64,000 nt of DNA, taken from assembly GCA_951799425.1 (NCBI GenBank), contig OX637394.1, positions 52,331,142-52,395,141 of the forward strand, written 5' to 3'. This stretch comes from Ilex aquifolium. Taxonomy: Eukaryota > Streptophyta > Magnoliopsida > Aquifoliales > Aquifoliaceae. Below are positions 39,701 to 54,000 of this stretch, piece after piece (the first letter of the stretch is position 1; each line of letters opens with the position of its first letter). A model generated the notes under the pieces. It did not search any database. It was not told the origin of the DNA and saw only the letters and a program-made list of their open reading frames with translations. A program made the translations under genes and the position numbers.

Positions 39701-40931
39701 ATTCATCTTCTAGCAAGGTCGAAATGGTGATGGAAGTTTGGTATAGTTGGCCATTCCCCTCCACAAGGAAAAATAAGTAATTTCCCATTCTTTAGTATTT
39801 CTGACATAACTTTTTACTCCGGTCTCTGATTAAGATGATTCTTGCGGCATTGTAAAGAATTGTTGAATCCCTAACCACTTTATTCACATCAATAGTCATG
39901 AAAAATCCTCTAGCATGGGCTATATTGTAATGCAATTTGGTGTAATAAGTTGTCCTCCTTTAAAATGAAATAGTATATCCGACATAACTTTTTCTCCCGA
40001 AATCGGATTGAGCTAACTCTTGCGGCTTTGTAAAGAGAACTTGAAACCCTAACCAATATATATTGCGATCAAAATTGGTGATCCATCTTCTAGCAAGGTC
40101 GAAATGGTGATGGAAGTTTGGTATAGTTGGCCATTCCCCTCCACAAGGAAAAATAAGTAATTTCCCATTCTTTAGTATTTCTGACATAACTTTTTACTCC
40201 GGTCTCTGATTAAGATGATTCTTGTGGCATTGTAAAGAATTCTTGAATCCCTAACCACTTTATTCACATCAATAGTCATGAAAAATCCTCTAGCATGGGC
40301 TATATTGTAACGCAAGTTTTGTGTAATAAGTAGTCCTCCTTTAAAATGAAATAGTATATCCGACATAACTTTTTCTCCCGAAATCGGATTGAGCTAACTC
40401 TTGCGGCATTGTAAAGAGAACTTGAAACCCTAACCAATATATTGAGATCAAAATTGGTGATTCATCTTCTACCATGGTCGAAATGGTGATGGAAGTTTGG
40501 AATAGTTGGTCATTCCCCTCCACAAGGAAAAATAAGTAATTTCCCATTCTTTAGTATTTCTTACATAACGTTTTACTCCGGTCTCTGATTAAGATGATTC
40601 TTGCGGCATTGTAAAGAATTCTTGAATCCCTAACCACTTTATTCACATCAATAGTCATGAAAAATCCTCTAGCATGGGCTATATTATAACGCAAGTTTGG
40701 TGTAGTAAGTAGTCCTCCTTTAAAATGAAATAGTATATCCGAGATAACTTTTTCTCCCGAAATCGGATTGAGCTAACTCTTGCGGCATTGTAAAGAGAAC
40801 TTGAAACCCTAACCAATATATTGCGATCAAAATTGGTGATTCATCTTCTAGCAAGGTCGAAATGGTGATGGAAGTTTGGTATAGTTGGCCATTCCCCTCC
40901 ACAAGGAAAAATAAGTAATTTCACATTCTTT
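36763..40931. repeat. 6-monomer higher-order repeat of about 2273 bp
   Basis: A six-monomer block (36763-39035) is followed by a second copy that holds for about five monomers. Shared rare variants are AGTATTTTTGACAT (36763 and 39036), AAATGAGTAATTTCC (37120 and 39393), GGCATAGTAAAG (37194 and 39467), CGAATTGAG (37353 and 39626), CTTGTGGCATTG and ATTTCTTACATAACG (38282 and 40557). The interval is 2273 bp because one monomer is 378 bp. It becomes 2275 bp after an extra TA near 40060 in the second copy. Confidence 0.88.
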
Positions 40932-43900
40932 AGTATTTCTGACATAACTTTTTACTCCGGTCTCTGATTAAGATGATTCTTGCGGCATTGTAAAGAATTC
41001 TTGAATCCTTAACCACTTTATTCACATCAATAGTCATGAAAAATCATCTAGCATGGGCTATATTGTAACGCTTGTTTGGTGTAGTAAGTAGTCATCCTTT
41101 AAAATGAAATAGTATATCCGACATAACTTTTTCTCCCGAAATCGGATTGAGCTAACTCTTGCGGCTTTGTAAAGAGAACTTGAAACCCTAACCAATATAT
41201 TGCGATCAAAATTGGTGATCCATCTTCTAGCAAGGTCGAAATGGTGATGGAAGTTTGGTATAGTTGGCCATTCCCCTCCACAAGGAAAAATAAGTAATTT
41301 CCCATTCTTTAGTATTTCTGACATAACTTTTTACTCCGGTCTCTGATTAAGATGATTCTTGTGGCATTGTAAAGAATTGTTGAATCCCTAACCACTTTAT
41401 TCACATCAATAGTCATGAAAAATCCTCTAGCATGGGCTATATTGTAACGCAAGTTTGGTGTAATAAGTAGTCCTCCTTTAAAATGAAATAGTATATCCGA
41501 CATAACTTTTTCTCCCGAAATCGGATTGAGCTAACTCTTGCGGCATTGTAAAGAGAACTTGAAACCCTAACCAATATATTGAGATCAAAATTGGTGATTC
41601 ATCTTCTACCATGGTCGAAATGGTGATGGAAGTTTGGAATAGTTGGTCATTCCCCTCCACAAGGAAAAATAAGTAATTTCCCATTCTTTAGTATTTCTGA
41701 CATAACGTTTTACTCCGGTCTCTGATTAAGATGATTCTTGCGGCATTGTAAAGAATTCTTGAATCCCTAACCACTTTATTCACATCAATAGTCATGAAAA
41801 ATCCTCTAGCATGGGCTATATTGTAACGCAAGTTTGGTGTAGTAAGTAGTCCTCCTTTAAAATGAAATAGTATATCCGAGATAACTTTTTCTCCCGAAAT
41901 CGGATTGAGCTAACTCTTGCGGCATTGTAAAGAGAACTTGAAACCCTAACCAATATATTGCGATCAAAATTGGTGATTCATCTTCTAGCAAGGTCGAAAT
42001 GGTGATGGAAGTTTGGTATAGTTGGCCATTCCCCTCCACAAGGAAAAATAAGTAATTTCACATTCTTTAGTATTTCTGACATAACTTTTTACTCCGGTCT
42101 CTGATTAAGATGATTCTTGCGGCATTGTAAAGAATTCTTGAATCCTTAACCACTTTATTCACATCAATAGTCATGAAAAATCATCTAGCATGGGCTATAT
42201 TGTAACGCTTGTTTGGTGTAGTAAGTAGTCATCCTTTAAAATGAAATAGTATATCCGACATAACTTTTTCTCCCGAAATCGGATTGAGCTAACTCTTGCG
42301 GCATTGTAAAGAGAACTTGAAACCCTAACCAATATATTGCGATCAAAATTGGTGATTCATCTTCTAGCAAGGTCGAAATGGTGATGGAAGTTTGGTATAG
42401 TTGGTCATTCCCCTCCACAATGAAAAATAAGTAATTTCCCATTCTTTAGTATTTCTGACATAACTTTTTACTCCGGTCTCTGATTAAGATGATTCTTGCG
42501 GCATTGTAAAGAATTCTTGAATCCCTAACCACTTTATTCACATCAATAGTCATGAAAAATCCTCTAGCATGGGCTATATTGTAACGCAAGTTTGGTGTAA
42601 TAAGTAGTAGTCATCCTTTAAAATGAAATAGTATATCCGACATAACTTTTTCTCTCGAAATCGGATTGAGCTAACTCTTGCGGCATTGTAAAGAGAACTT
42701 GAAACCCTAACCAATATATTGCGATCAAAATTGGTGATTCATCTTCTAGCAAGGTCGAAATGGTGATGGAAGTTTGGTATAGTTGGCCATTCCCCTCCAC
42801 AAGGAAAAATAAGTAATTTCCCATTCTTTAGTATTTCTGACATAACTTTTTACTCCGGTCTCTGATTAAGATGATTCTTGCGGCATTGTAAAGAATTCTT
42901 GAATCCCTAACCACTTTATTCACATCAATAGTCATGAAAAATCCTCTAGCATGGGCTATATTGTAACGCAAGTTTGGTGTAATAAGTAGTCCTCCTTTAA
43001 AATGAAATAGTATATCCGACATAACTTTTTCTCCCGAAATCGGATTGAGCTAACTCTTGCGGCATTGTAAAGAGAACTTGAAACCCTAACCAATATATTG
43101 CGATCAAAATTGGTGATTCATCTTCTAGCAAGGTCGAAATGGTGATGGAAGTTTGGTATAGTTGGCCATTCCCCTCCACAAGGAAAAATAAGTAATTTCA
43201 CATTCTTTAGTATTTCTGACATAACTTTTTACTCCGGTCTCTGATTAAGATGATTCTTGCGGCATTGTAAAGAATTCTTGAATCCTTAACCACTTTATTC
43301 ACATCAATAGTCATGAAAAATCATCTAGCATGGGCTATATTGTAACGCTTGTTTGGTGTAGTAAGTAGTCATCCTTTAAAATGAAATAGTATATCCGACA
43401 TAACTTTTTCTCCCGAAATCGGATTGAGCTAACTCTTGCGGCTTTGTAAAGAGAACTTGAAACCCTAACCAATATATTGCGATCAAAATTGGTGATCCAT
43501 CTTCTGGCAAGGTCGAAATGGTGATGGAAGTTTGGTATAGTTGGCCATTCCCCTCCACAAGGAAAAATAAGTAATTTCCCATTCTTTAGTATTTCTGACA
43601 TAACTTTTTACTCCGGTCTCTGATTAAGATGATTCTTGTGGCATTGTAAAGAATTGTTGAATCCCTAACCACTTTATTCACATCAATAGTCATGAAAAAT
43701 CCTCTAGCATGGGCTATATTGTAACGCAAGTTTGGTGTAATAAGTAGTCCTCCTTTAAAATGAAATAGTATATCCGACATAACTTTTTCTCCCGAAATCG
43801 GATTGAGCTAACTCTTGCGGCATTGTAAAGAGAACTTGAAACCCTAACCAATATATTGAGATCAAAATTGGTGATTCATCTTCTACCATGGTCGAAATGG

Positions 43901-46900
43901 TGATGGAAGTTTGGAATAGTTGGTCATTCCCCTCCACAAGGAAAAATAAGTAATTTCCCATTCTTTAGTATTTCTGACATAACGTTTTACTCCGGTCTCT
44001 GATTAAGATGATTCTTGCGGCATTGTAAAGAATTCTTGAATCCCTAACCACTTTATTCACATCAATAGTCATGAAAAATCCTCTAGCATGGGCTATATTG
44101 TAACGCAAGTTTGGTGTAGTAAGTAGTCCTCCTTTAAAATGAAATAGTATATCCGAGATAACTTTTTCTCCCGAAATCGGATTGAGCTAACTCTTGCGGC
44201 ATTGTAAAGAGAACTTGAAACCCTAACCAATATATTGCGATCAAAATTGGTGATTCATCTTCTAGCAAGGTCGAAATGGTGATGGAAGTTTGGTATAGTT
44301 GGCCATTCCCCTCCACAAGGAAAAATAAGTAATTTCACATTCTTTAGTATTTCTGACATAACTTTTTACTCCGGTCTCTGATTAAGATGATTCTTGCGGC
44401 ATTGTAAAGAATTCTTGAATCCTTAACCACTTTATTCACATCAATAGTCATGAAAAATCATCTAGCATGGGCTATATTGTAACGCTTGTTTGGTGTAGTA
44501 AGTAGTCATCCTTTAAAATGAAATAGTATATCCGACCTAACTTTTTCTCCCGAAATCGGATTGAGCTAACTCTTGCGGCATTGTAAAGAGAACTTGAAAC
44601 CCTAACCAATATATTGCGATCAAAATTGGTGATTCATCTTCTAGCAAGGTCGAAATGGTGATGGAAGTTTGGTATAGTTGGTCATTCCCCTCCACAATGA
44701 AAAATAAGCAATTTCCCATTCTTTAGTATTTCTGACATAACTTTTTACTCCGGTCTCTGATTAAGATGATTCTTGCGGCATTGTAAAGAATTCTTGAATC
44801 CCTAACCACTTTATTCACATCAATAGTCATGAAAAATCCTCTAGCATGGGCTATATTGTAACGCAAGTTTGGTGTAATAAGTAGTAGTCATCCTTTAAAA
44901 TGAAATAGTATATCCGACATAACTTTTTCTCTCGAAATCGGATTGAGCTAACTCTTGCGGCATTGTAAAGAGAACTTGAAACCCTAACCAATATATTGCG
45001 ATCAAAATTGGTGATTCATCTTCTAGCAAGGTCGAAATGGTGATGGAAGTTTGGTATAGTTGGCCATTCCCCTCCACAAGGAAAAATAAGTAATTTCCCA
45101 TTCTTTAGTATTTCTGACATAACTTTTTACTCCGGTCTCTGATTAAGATGATTCTTGCGGCATTGTAAAGAATTCTTGAATCCCTAACCACTTTATTCAC
45201 ATCAATAGTCATGAAAAATCCTCTAGCATGGGCTATATTGTAACGCAAGTTTGGTGTAATAAGTAGTCCTCCTTTAAAATGAAATAGTATATCCGACATA
45301 ACTTTTTCTCCCGAAATCGGATTGAGCTAACTCTTGCGGCATTGTAAAGAGAACTTGAAACCCTAACCAATATATTGCGATCAAAATTGGTGATTCATCT
45401 TCTAGCAAGGTCGAAATGGTGATGGAAGTTTGGTATAGTTGGCCATTCCCCTCCACAAGGAAAAATAAGTAATTTCACATTCTTTAGTATTTCTGACATA
45501 ACTTTTTACTCCGGTCTCTGATTAAGATGATTCTTGCGGCATTGTAAAGAATTCTTGAATCCTTAACCACTTTATTCACATCAATAGTCATGAAAAATCA
45601 TCTAGCATGGGCTATATTGTAACGCTTGTTTGGTGTAGTAAGTAGTCATCCTTTAAAATGAAATAGTATATCCGACATAACTTTTTCTCCCGAAATCGGA
45701 TTGAGCTAACTCTTGCGGCATTGTAAAGAGAACTTGAAACCCTAACCAATATATTGCGATCAAAATTGGTGATTCATCTTCTAGCAAGGTCGAAATGGTG
45801 ATGGAAGTTTGGTATAGTTGGTCATTCCCCTCCACAATGAAAAATAAGTAATTTCCCATTCTTTAGTATTTCTGACATAACTTTTTACTCCGGTCTCTGA
45901 TTAAGATGATTCTTGCGGCATTGTAAAGAATTCTTGAATCCCTAACCACTTTATTCACATCAATAGTCATGAAAAATCCTCTAGCATGGGCTATATTGTA
46001 ACGCAAGTTTGGTGTAATAAGTAGTAGTCATCCTTTAAAATGAAATAGTATATCCGACATAACTTTTTCTCTCGAAATCGGATTGAGCTAACTCTTGCGG
46101 CATTGTAAAGAGAACTTGAAACCCTAACCAATATATTGCGATCAAAATTGGTGATTCATCTTCTAGCAAGGTCGAAATGGTGATGGAAGTTTGGTATAGT
46201 TGGCCATTCCCCTCCACAAGGAAAAATAAGTAATTTCCCATTCTTTAGTATTTCTGACATAACTTTTTACTCCGGTCTCTGATTAAGATGATTCTTGCGG
46301 CATTGTAAAGAATTCTTGAATCCCTAACCACTTTATTCACATCAATAGTCATGAAAAATCCTCTAGCATGGGCTATATTGTAACGCAAGTTTGGTGTAAT
46401 AAGTAGTCCTCCTTTAAAATGAAATAGTATATCCGACATAACTTTTTCTCCCGAAATCGGATTGAGCTAACTCTTGCGGCATTGTAAAGAGAACTTGAAA
46501 CCCTAACCAATATATTGCGATCAAAATTGGTGATTCATCTTCTAGCAAGGTCGAAATGGTGATGGAAGTTTGGTATAGTTGGCCATTCCCCTCCACAAGG
46601 AAAAATAAGTAATTTCACATTCTTTAGTATTTCTGACATAACTTTTTACTCCGGTCTCTGATTAAGATGATTCTTGCGGCATTGTAAAGAATTCTTGAAT
46701 CCTTAACCACTTTATTCACATCAATAGTCATGAAAAATCATCTAGCATGGGCTATATTGTAACGCTTGTTTGGTGTAGTAAGTAGTCATCCTTTAAAATG
46801 AAATAGTATATCCGACATAACTTTTTCTCCCGAAATCGGATTGAGCTAACTCTTGCGGCTTTGTAAAGAGAACTTGAAACCCTAACCAATATATTGCGAT

Positions 46901-48902
46901 CAAAATTGGTGATCCATCTTCTGGCAAGGTCGAAATGGTGATGGAAGTTTGGTATAGTTGGCCATTCCCCTCCACAAGGAAAAATAAGTAATTTCCCATT
47001 CTTTAGTATTTCTGACATAACTTTTTACTCCGGTCTCTGATTAAGATGATTCTTGTGGCATTGTAAAGAATTGTTGAATCCCTAACCACTTTATTCACAT
47101 CAATAGTCATGAAAAATCCTCTAGCATGGGCTATATTGTAACGCAAGTTTGGTGTAATAAGTAGTCCTCCTTTAAAATGAAATAGTATATCCGACATAAC
47201 TTTTTCTCCCGAAATCGGATTGAGCTAACTCTTGCGGCATTGTAAAGAGAACTTGAAACCCTAACCAATATATTGAGATCAAAATTGGTGATTCATCTTC
47301 TACCATGGTCGAAATGGTGATGGAAGTTTGGAATAGTTGGTCATTCCCCTCCACAAGGAAAAATAAGTAATTTCCCATTCTTTAGTATTTCTGACATAAC
47401 GTTTTACTCCGGTCTCTGATTAAGATGATTCTTGCGGCATTGTAAAGAATTCTTGAATCCCTAACCACTTTATTCACATCAATAGTCATGAAAAATCCTC
47501 TAGCATGGGCTATATTGTAACGCAAGTTTGGTGTAGTAAGTAGTCCTCCTTTAAAATGAAATAGTATATCCGAGATAACTTTTTCTCCCGAAATCGGATT
47601 GAGCTAACTCTTGCGGCATTGTAAAGAGAACTTGAAACCCTAACCAATATATTGCGATCAAAATTGGTGATTCATCTTCTAGCAAGGTCGAAATGGTGAT
47701 GGAAGTTTGGTATAGTTGGCCATTCCCCTCCACAAGGAAAAATAAGTAATTTCACATTCTTTAGTATTTCTGACATAACTTTTTACTCCGGTCTCTGATT
47801 AAGATGATTCTTGCGGCATTGTAAAGAATTCTTGAATCCTTAACCACTTTATTCACATCAATAGTCATGAAAAATCATCTAGCATGGGCTATATTGTAAC
47901 GCTTGTTTGGTGTAGTAAGTAGTCATCCTTTAAAATGAAATAGTATATCCGACCTAACTTTTTCTCCCGAAATCGGATTGAGCTAACTCTTGCGGCATTG
48001 TAAAGAGAACTTGAAACCCTAACCAATATATTGCGATCAAAATTGGTGATTCATCTTCTAGCAAGGTCGAAATGGTGATGGAAGTTTGGTATAGTTGGTC
48101 ATTCCCCTCCACAATGAAAAATAAGCAATTTCCCATTCTTTAGTATTTCTGACATAACTTTTTACTCCGGTCTCTGATTAAGATGATTCTTGCGGCATTG
48201 TAAAGAATTCTTGAATCCCTAACCACTTTATTCACATCAATAGTCATGAAAAATCCTCTAGCATGGGCTATATTGTAACGCAAGTTTGGTGTAATAAGTA
48301 GTAGTCATCCTTTAAAATGAAATAGTATATCCGACATAACTTTTTCTCTCGAAATCGGATTGAGCTAACTCTTGCGGCATTGTAAAGAGAACTTGAAACC
48401 CTAACCAATATATTGCGATCAAAATTGGTGATTCATCTTCTAGCAAGGTCGAAATGGTGATGGAAGTTTGGTATAGTTGGCCATTCCCCTCCACAAGGAA
48501 AAATAAGTAATTTCCCATTCTTTAGTATTTCTGACATAACTTTTTACTCCGGTCTCTGATTAAGATGATTCTTGCGGCATTGTAAAGAATTCTTGAATCC
48601 CTAACCACTTTATTCACATCAATAGTCATGAAAAATCCTCTAGCATGGGCTATATTGTAACGCAAGTTTGGTGTAATAAGTAGTCCTCCTTTAAAATGAA
48701 ATAGTATATCCGACATAACTTTTTCTCCCGAAATCGGATTGAGCTAACTCTTGCGGCATTGTAAAGAGAACTTGAAACCCTAACCAATATATTGCGATCA
48801 AAATTGGTGATTCATCTTCTAGCAAGGTCGAAATGGTGATGGAAGTTTGGTATAGTTGGTCATTCCCCTCCACAAGGAAAAATAAGTAATTTCCCATTCT
48901 TT
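40932..48902. repeat. Mixed trimer array X-Y-X-Y'-Y-X-Y'
   Basis: Seven consecutive three-monomer modules each open with an A half carrying GAATCCTTAACC and AATCATCTAGC. TTTCACATTC precedes each module. X modules (40932-42068, 43209-44345, 46626-47762) are 1137 bp and carry CGGCTTTGTAAAG, GATCCATC and CGAGATAAC. Y modules (42069-43208, 44346-45485, 45486-46625, 47763-48902) are 1140 bp because of an extra TAG, and carry CACAATGAAAAAT and TCTCTCGAAATC. Y' (second and fourth Y) also has CGACCTAAC and AAGCAATTTC. The Y'-Y-X-Y' order implies that a block of X, Y' and Y (3417 bp) was itself duplicated. Confidence 0.88.
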
Positions 48903-51900
48903 AGTATTTCTGACATAACTTTTTACTCCGGTCTCTGATTAAGATGATTCTTGCGGCATTGTAAAGAATTCTTGAATCCCTAACCACTTTATTCACATCA
49001 ATAGTCATGAAAAATCTTCTAGCATGGGCTATATTGTAACGCAAGTTTGGTGTAATAAGTAGTCCTCCTTAAAAATGAAATAGTATATCCGACATAACTT
49101 TTTCTCCCGAAATCGGATTGAGCTAACTCTTGCGGCATTGTAAAGAGAACTTGAAACCCTAACCAATATATTGAGATCAAAATTGGTGATTCATCTTCTA
49201 CCATGGTCGAAATGGTGATGGAAGTTTGGAATAGTTGGTCATTCCCCTCCACAAGGAAAAATAAGTAATTTCCCATTCTTTAGTATTTCTGACATAACTT
49301 TTTACTCCGGTCTCTGATTAAGATGATTCTTGCGGCATTGTAAAGAATTCTTGAATCCCTAACCACTTTATTCACATCAATAGTCATGAAAAATCCTCTA
49401 GCATGGGCTATATTGTAACGCAAGTTTGGTGTAATAAGTAGTAGTCATCCTTTAAAATGAAATAGTATATCCGACATAACTTTTTCTCCCGAAATCGGAT
49501 TGAGCTAACTCTTGCGGCATTGTAAAGAGAACTTGAAACCCTAACCAATATATTGCGATCAAAATTGGTGATTCATCTTCTAGCATGGTCGAAATGGTGA
49601 TGGAAGTTTGGTATAGTTGGCCATTCCCCTCCACAAGGAAAAATAAGTAATTTCCCATTCTTTAGTATTTCTGACATAACTTTTTACTCCGGTCTCTGAT
49701 TAAGATGATTCTTGCGGCATTGTAAAGAATTCTTGAATCCCTAACCACTTTATTCACATCAATAGTCATGAAAAATCCTCTAGCATGGGCTATATTGTAA
49801 CGCAAGTTTGGTGTAATAAGTAGTCCTCCTTTAAAATGAAATAGTATATCCGACATAACTTTTTCTCCCGAAATCGGATTGAGCTAACTCTTGCGGCATT
49901 GTAAAGAGAACTTGAAACCCTAACCAATATATTGCGATCAAAATTGGTGATTCATCTTCTAGCAAGGTCGAAATGGTGATGGAAGTTTGGTATAGTTGGT
50001 CATTCCCCTCCACAAGGAAAAATAAGTAATTTCCCATTCTTTAGTATTTCTGACATAACTTTTTACTCCGGTCTCTGATTAAGATGATTCTTGCGGCATT
50101 GTAAAGAATTCTTGAATCCCTAACCACTTTATTCACATCAATAGTCATGAAAAATCTTCTAGCATGGGCTATATTGTAACGCAAGTTTGGTGTAATAAGT
50201 AGTCCTCCTTAAAAATGAAATAGTATATCCGACATAACTTTTTCTCCCGAAATCGGATTGAGCTAACTCTTGCGGCATTGTAAAGAGAACTTGAAACCCT
50301 AACCAATATATTGAGATCAAAATTGGTGATTAATCTTCTACCATGGTCGAAATGGTGATGGAAGTTTGGAATAGTTGGTCATTCCCCTCCACAAGGAAAA
50401 ATAAGTAATTTCCCATTCTTTAGTATTTCTGACATAACTTTTTACTCCGGTCTCTGATTAAGATGATTCTTGCGGCATTGTAAAGAATTCTTGAATCCCT
50501 AACCACTTTATTCACATCAATAGTCATGAAAAATCCTCTAGCATGGGCTATATTGTAACGCAAGTTTGGTGTAATAAGTAGTAGTCATCCTTTAAAATGA
50601 AATAGTATATCCGACATAACTTTTTCTCCCGAAATCGGATTGAGCTAACTCTTGCGGCATTGTAAAGAGAACTTGAAACCCTAACCAATATATTGCGATC
50701 AAAATTGGTGATTCATCTTCTAGCATGGTCGAAATGGTGATGGAAGTTTGGTATAGTTGGCCATTCCCCTCCACAAGGAAAAATAAGTAATTTCCCATTC
50801 TTTAGTATTTCTGACATAACTTTTTACTCCGGTCTCTGATTAAGATGATTCTTGCGGCATTGTAAAGAATTCTTGAATCCCTAACCACTTTATTCACATC
50901 AATAGTCATGAAAAATCCTCTAGCATGGGCTATATTGTAACGCAAGTTTGGTGTAATAAGTAGTCCTCCTTTAAAATGAAATAGTATATCCGACATAACT
51001 TTTTCTCCCGAAATCGGATTGAGCTAACTCTTGCGGCATTGTAAAGAGAACTTGAAACCCTAACCAATATATTGCGATCAAAATTGGTGATTCATCTTCT
51101 AGCAAGGTCGAAATGGTGATGGAAGTTTGGTATAGTTGGTCATTCCCCTCCACAAGGAAAAATAAGTAATTTCCCATTCTTTAGTATTTCTGACATAACT
51201 TTTTACTCCGGTCTCTGATTAAGATGATTCTTGCGGCATTGTAAAGAATTCTTGAATCCCTAACCACTTTATTCACATCAATAGTCATGAAAAATCTTCT
51301 AGCATGGGCTATATTGTAACGCAAGTTTGGTGTAATAAGTAGTCCTCCTTAAAAATGAAATAGTATATCCGACATAACTTTTTCTCCCGAAATCGGATTG
51401 AGCTAACTCTTGCGGCATTGTAAAGAGAACTTGAAACCCTAACCAATATATTGAGATCAAAATTGGTGATTCATCTTCTACCATGGTCGAAATGGTGATG
51501 GAAGTTTGGAATAGTTGGTCATTCCCCTCCACAAGGAAAAATAAGTAATTTCCCATTCTTTAGTATTTCTGACATAACTTTTTACTCCGGTCTCTGATTA
51601 AGATGATTCTTGCGGCATTGTAAAGAATTCTTGAATCCCTAACCACTTTATTCACATCAATAGTCATGAAAAATCCTCTAGCATGGGCTATATTGTAACG
51701 CAAGTTTGGTGTAATAAGTAGTAGTCATCCTTTAAAATGAAATAGTATATCCGACATAACTTTTTCTCCCGAAATCGGATTGAGCTAACTCTTGCGGCAT
51801 TGTAAAGAGAACTTGAAACCCTAACCAATATATTGCGATCAAAATTGGTGATTCATCTTCTAGCATGGTCGAAATGGTGATGGAAGTTTGGTATAGTTGG

Positions 51901-54000
51901 CCATTCCCCTCCACAAGGAAAAATAAGTAATTTCCCATTCTTTAGTATTTCTGACATAACTTTTTACTCCGGTCTCTGATTAAGATGATTCTTGCGGCAT
52001 TGTAAAGAATTCTTGAATCCCTAACCACTTTATTCACATCAATAGTCATGAAAAATCCTCTAGCATGGGCTATATTGTAACGCAAGTTTGGTGTAATAAG
52101 TAGTCCTCCTTTAAAATGAAATAGTATATCCGACATAACTTTTTCTCCCGAAATCGGATTGAGCTAACTCTTGCGGCATTGTAAAGAGAACTTGAAACCC
52201 TAACCAATATATTGCGATCAAAATTGGTGATTCATCTTCTAGCAAGGTCGAAATGGTGATGGAAGTTTGGTATAGTTGGTCATTCCCCTCCACAAGGAAA
52301 AATAAGTAATTTCCCATTCTTTAGTATTTCTGACATAACTTTTTACTCCGGTCTCTGATTAAGATGATTCTTGCGGCATTGTAAAGAATTCTTGAATCCC
52401 TAACCACTTTATTCACATCAATAGTCATGAAAAATCTTCTAGCATGGGCTATATTGTAACGCAAGTTTGGTGTAATAAGTAGTCCTCCTTAAAAATGAAA
52501 TAGTATATCCGACATAACTTTTTCTCCCGAAATCGGATTGAGCTAACTCTTGCGGCATTGTAAAGAGAACTTGAAACCCTAACCAATATATTGAGATCAA
52601 AATTGGTGATTAATCTTCTACCATGGTCGAAATGGTGATGGAAGTTTGGAATAGTTGGTCATTCCCCTCCACAAGGAAAAATAAGTAATTTCCCATTCTT
52701 TAGTATTTCTGACATAACTTTTTACTCCGGTCTCTGATTAAGATGATTCTTGCGGCATTGTAAAGAATTCTTGAATCCCTAACCACTTTATTCACATCAA
52801 TAGTCATGAAAAATCCTCTAGCATGGGCTATATTGTAACGCAAGTTTGGTGTAATAAGTAGTAGTCATCCTTTAAAATGAAATAGTATATCCGACATAAC
52901 TTTTTCTCCCGAAATCGGATTGAGCTAACTCTTGCGGCATTGTAAAGAGAACTTGAAACCCTAACCAATATATTGCGATCAAAATTGGTGATTCATCTTC
53001 TAGCATGGTCGAAATGGTGATGGAAGTTTGGTATAGTTGGCCATTCCCCTCCACAAGGAAAAATAAGTAATTTCCCATTCTTTAGTATTTCTGACATAAC
53101 TTTTTACTCCGGTCTCTGATTAAGATGATTCTTGCGGCATTGTAAAGAATTCTTGAATCCCTAACCACTTTATTCACATCAATAGTCATGAAAAATCCTC
53201 TAGCATGGGCTATATTGTAACGCAAGTTTGGTGTAATAAGTAGTCCTCCTTTAAAATGAAATAGTATATCCGACATAACTTTTTCTCCCGAAATCGGATT
53301 GAGCTAACTCTTGCGGCATTGTAAAGAGAACTTGAAACCCTAACCAATATATTGCGATCAAAATTGGTGATTCATCTTCTAGCAAGGTCGAAATGGTGAT
53401 GGAAGTTTGGTATAGTTGGTCATTCCCCTCCACAAGGAAAAATAAGTAATTTCCCATTCTTTAGTATTTCTGACATAACTTTTTACTCCGGTCTCTGATT
53501 AAGATGATTCTTGCGGCATTGTAAAGAATTCTTGAATCCCTAACCACTTTATTCACATCAATAGTCATGAAAAATCTTCTAGCATGGGCTATATTGTAAC
53601 GCAAGTTTGGTGTAATAAGTAGTCCTCCTTAAAAATGAAATAGTATATCCGACATAACTTTTTCTCCCGAAATCGGATTGAGCTAACTCTTGCGGCATTG
53701 TAAAGAGAACTTGAAACCCTAACCAATATATTGAGATCAAAATTGGTGATTCATCTTCTACCATGGTCGAAATGGTGATGGAAGTTTGGAATAGTTGGTC
53801 ATTCCCCTCCACAAGGAAAAATAAGTAATTTCCCATTCTTTAGTATTTCTGACATAACTTTTTACTCCGGTCTCTGATTAAGATGATTCTTGCGGCATTG
53901 TAAAGAATTCTTGAATCCCTAACCACTTTATTCACATCAATAGTCATGAAAAATCCTCTAGCATGGGCTATATTGTAACGCAAGTTTGGTGTAATAAGTA
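48446..54000. repeat. 2280-bp hexamer, about 2.4 copies, no difference seen
   Basis: A six-monomer block (two 382-bp and four 379-bp units) repeats at exactly 2280 bp. I compared it line by line from about 48446 to 54000 and saw no mismatch between copies. The hexamer is itself two 1140-bp trimers that differ at one base: GATTCATC in one and GATTAATC near 50330 and 52610 in the other. Within the window this is the most recent amplification. The identity ends at 54001, where the TAGTAG insertion is absent. Confidence 0.9.
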
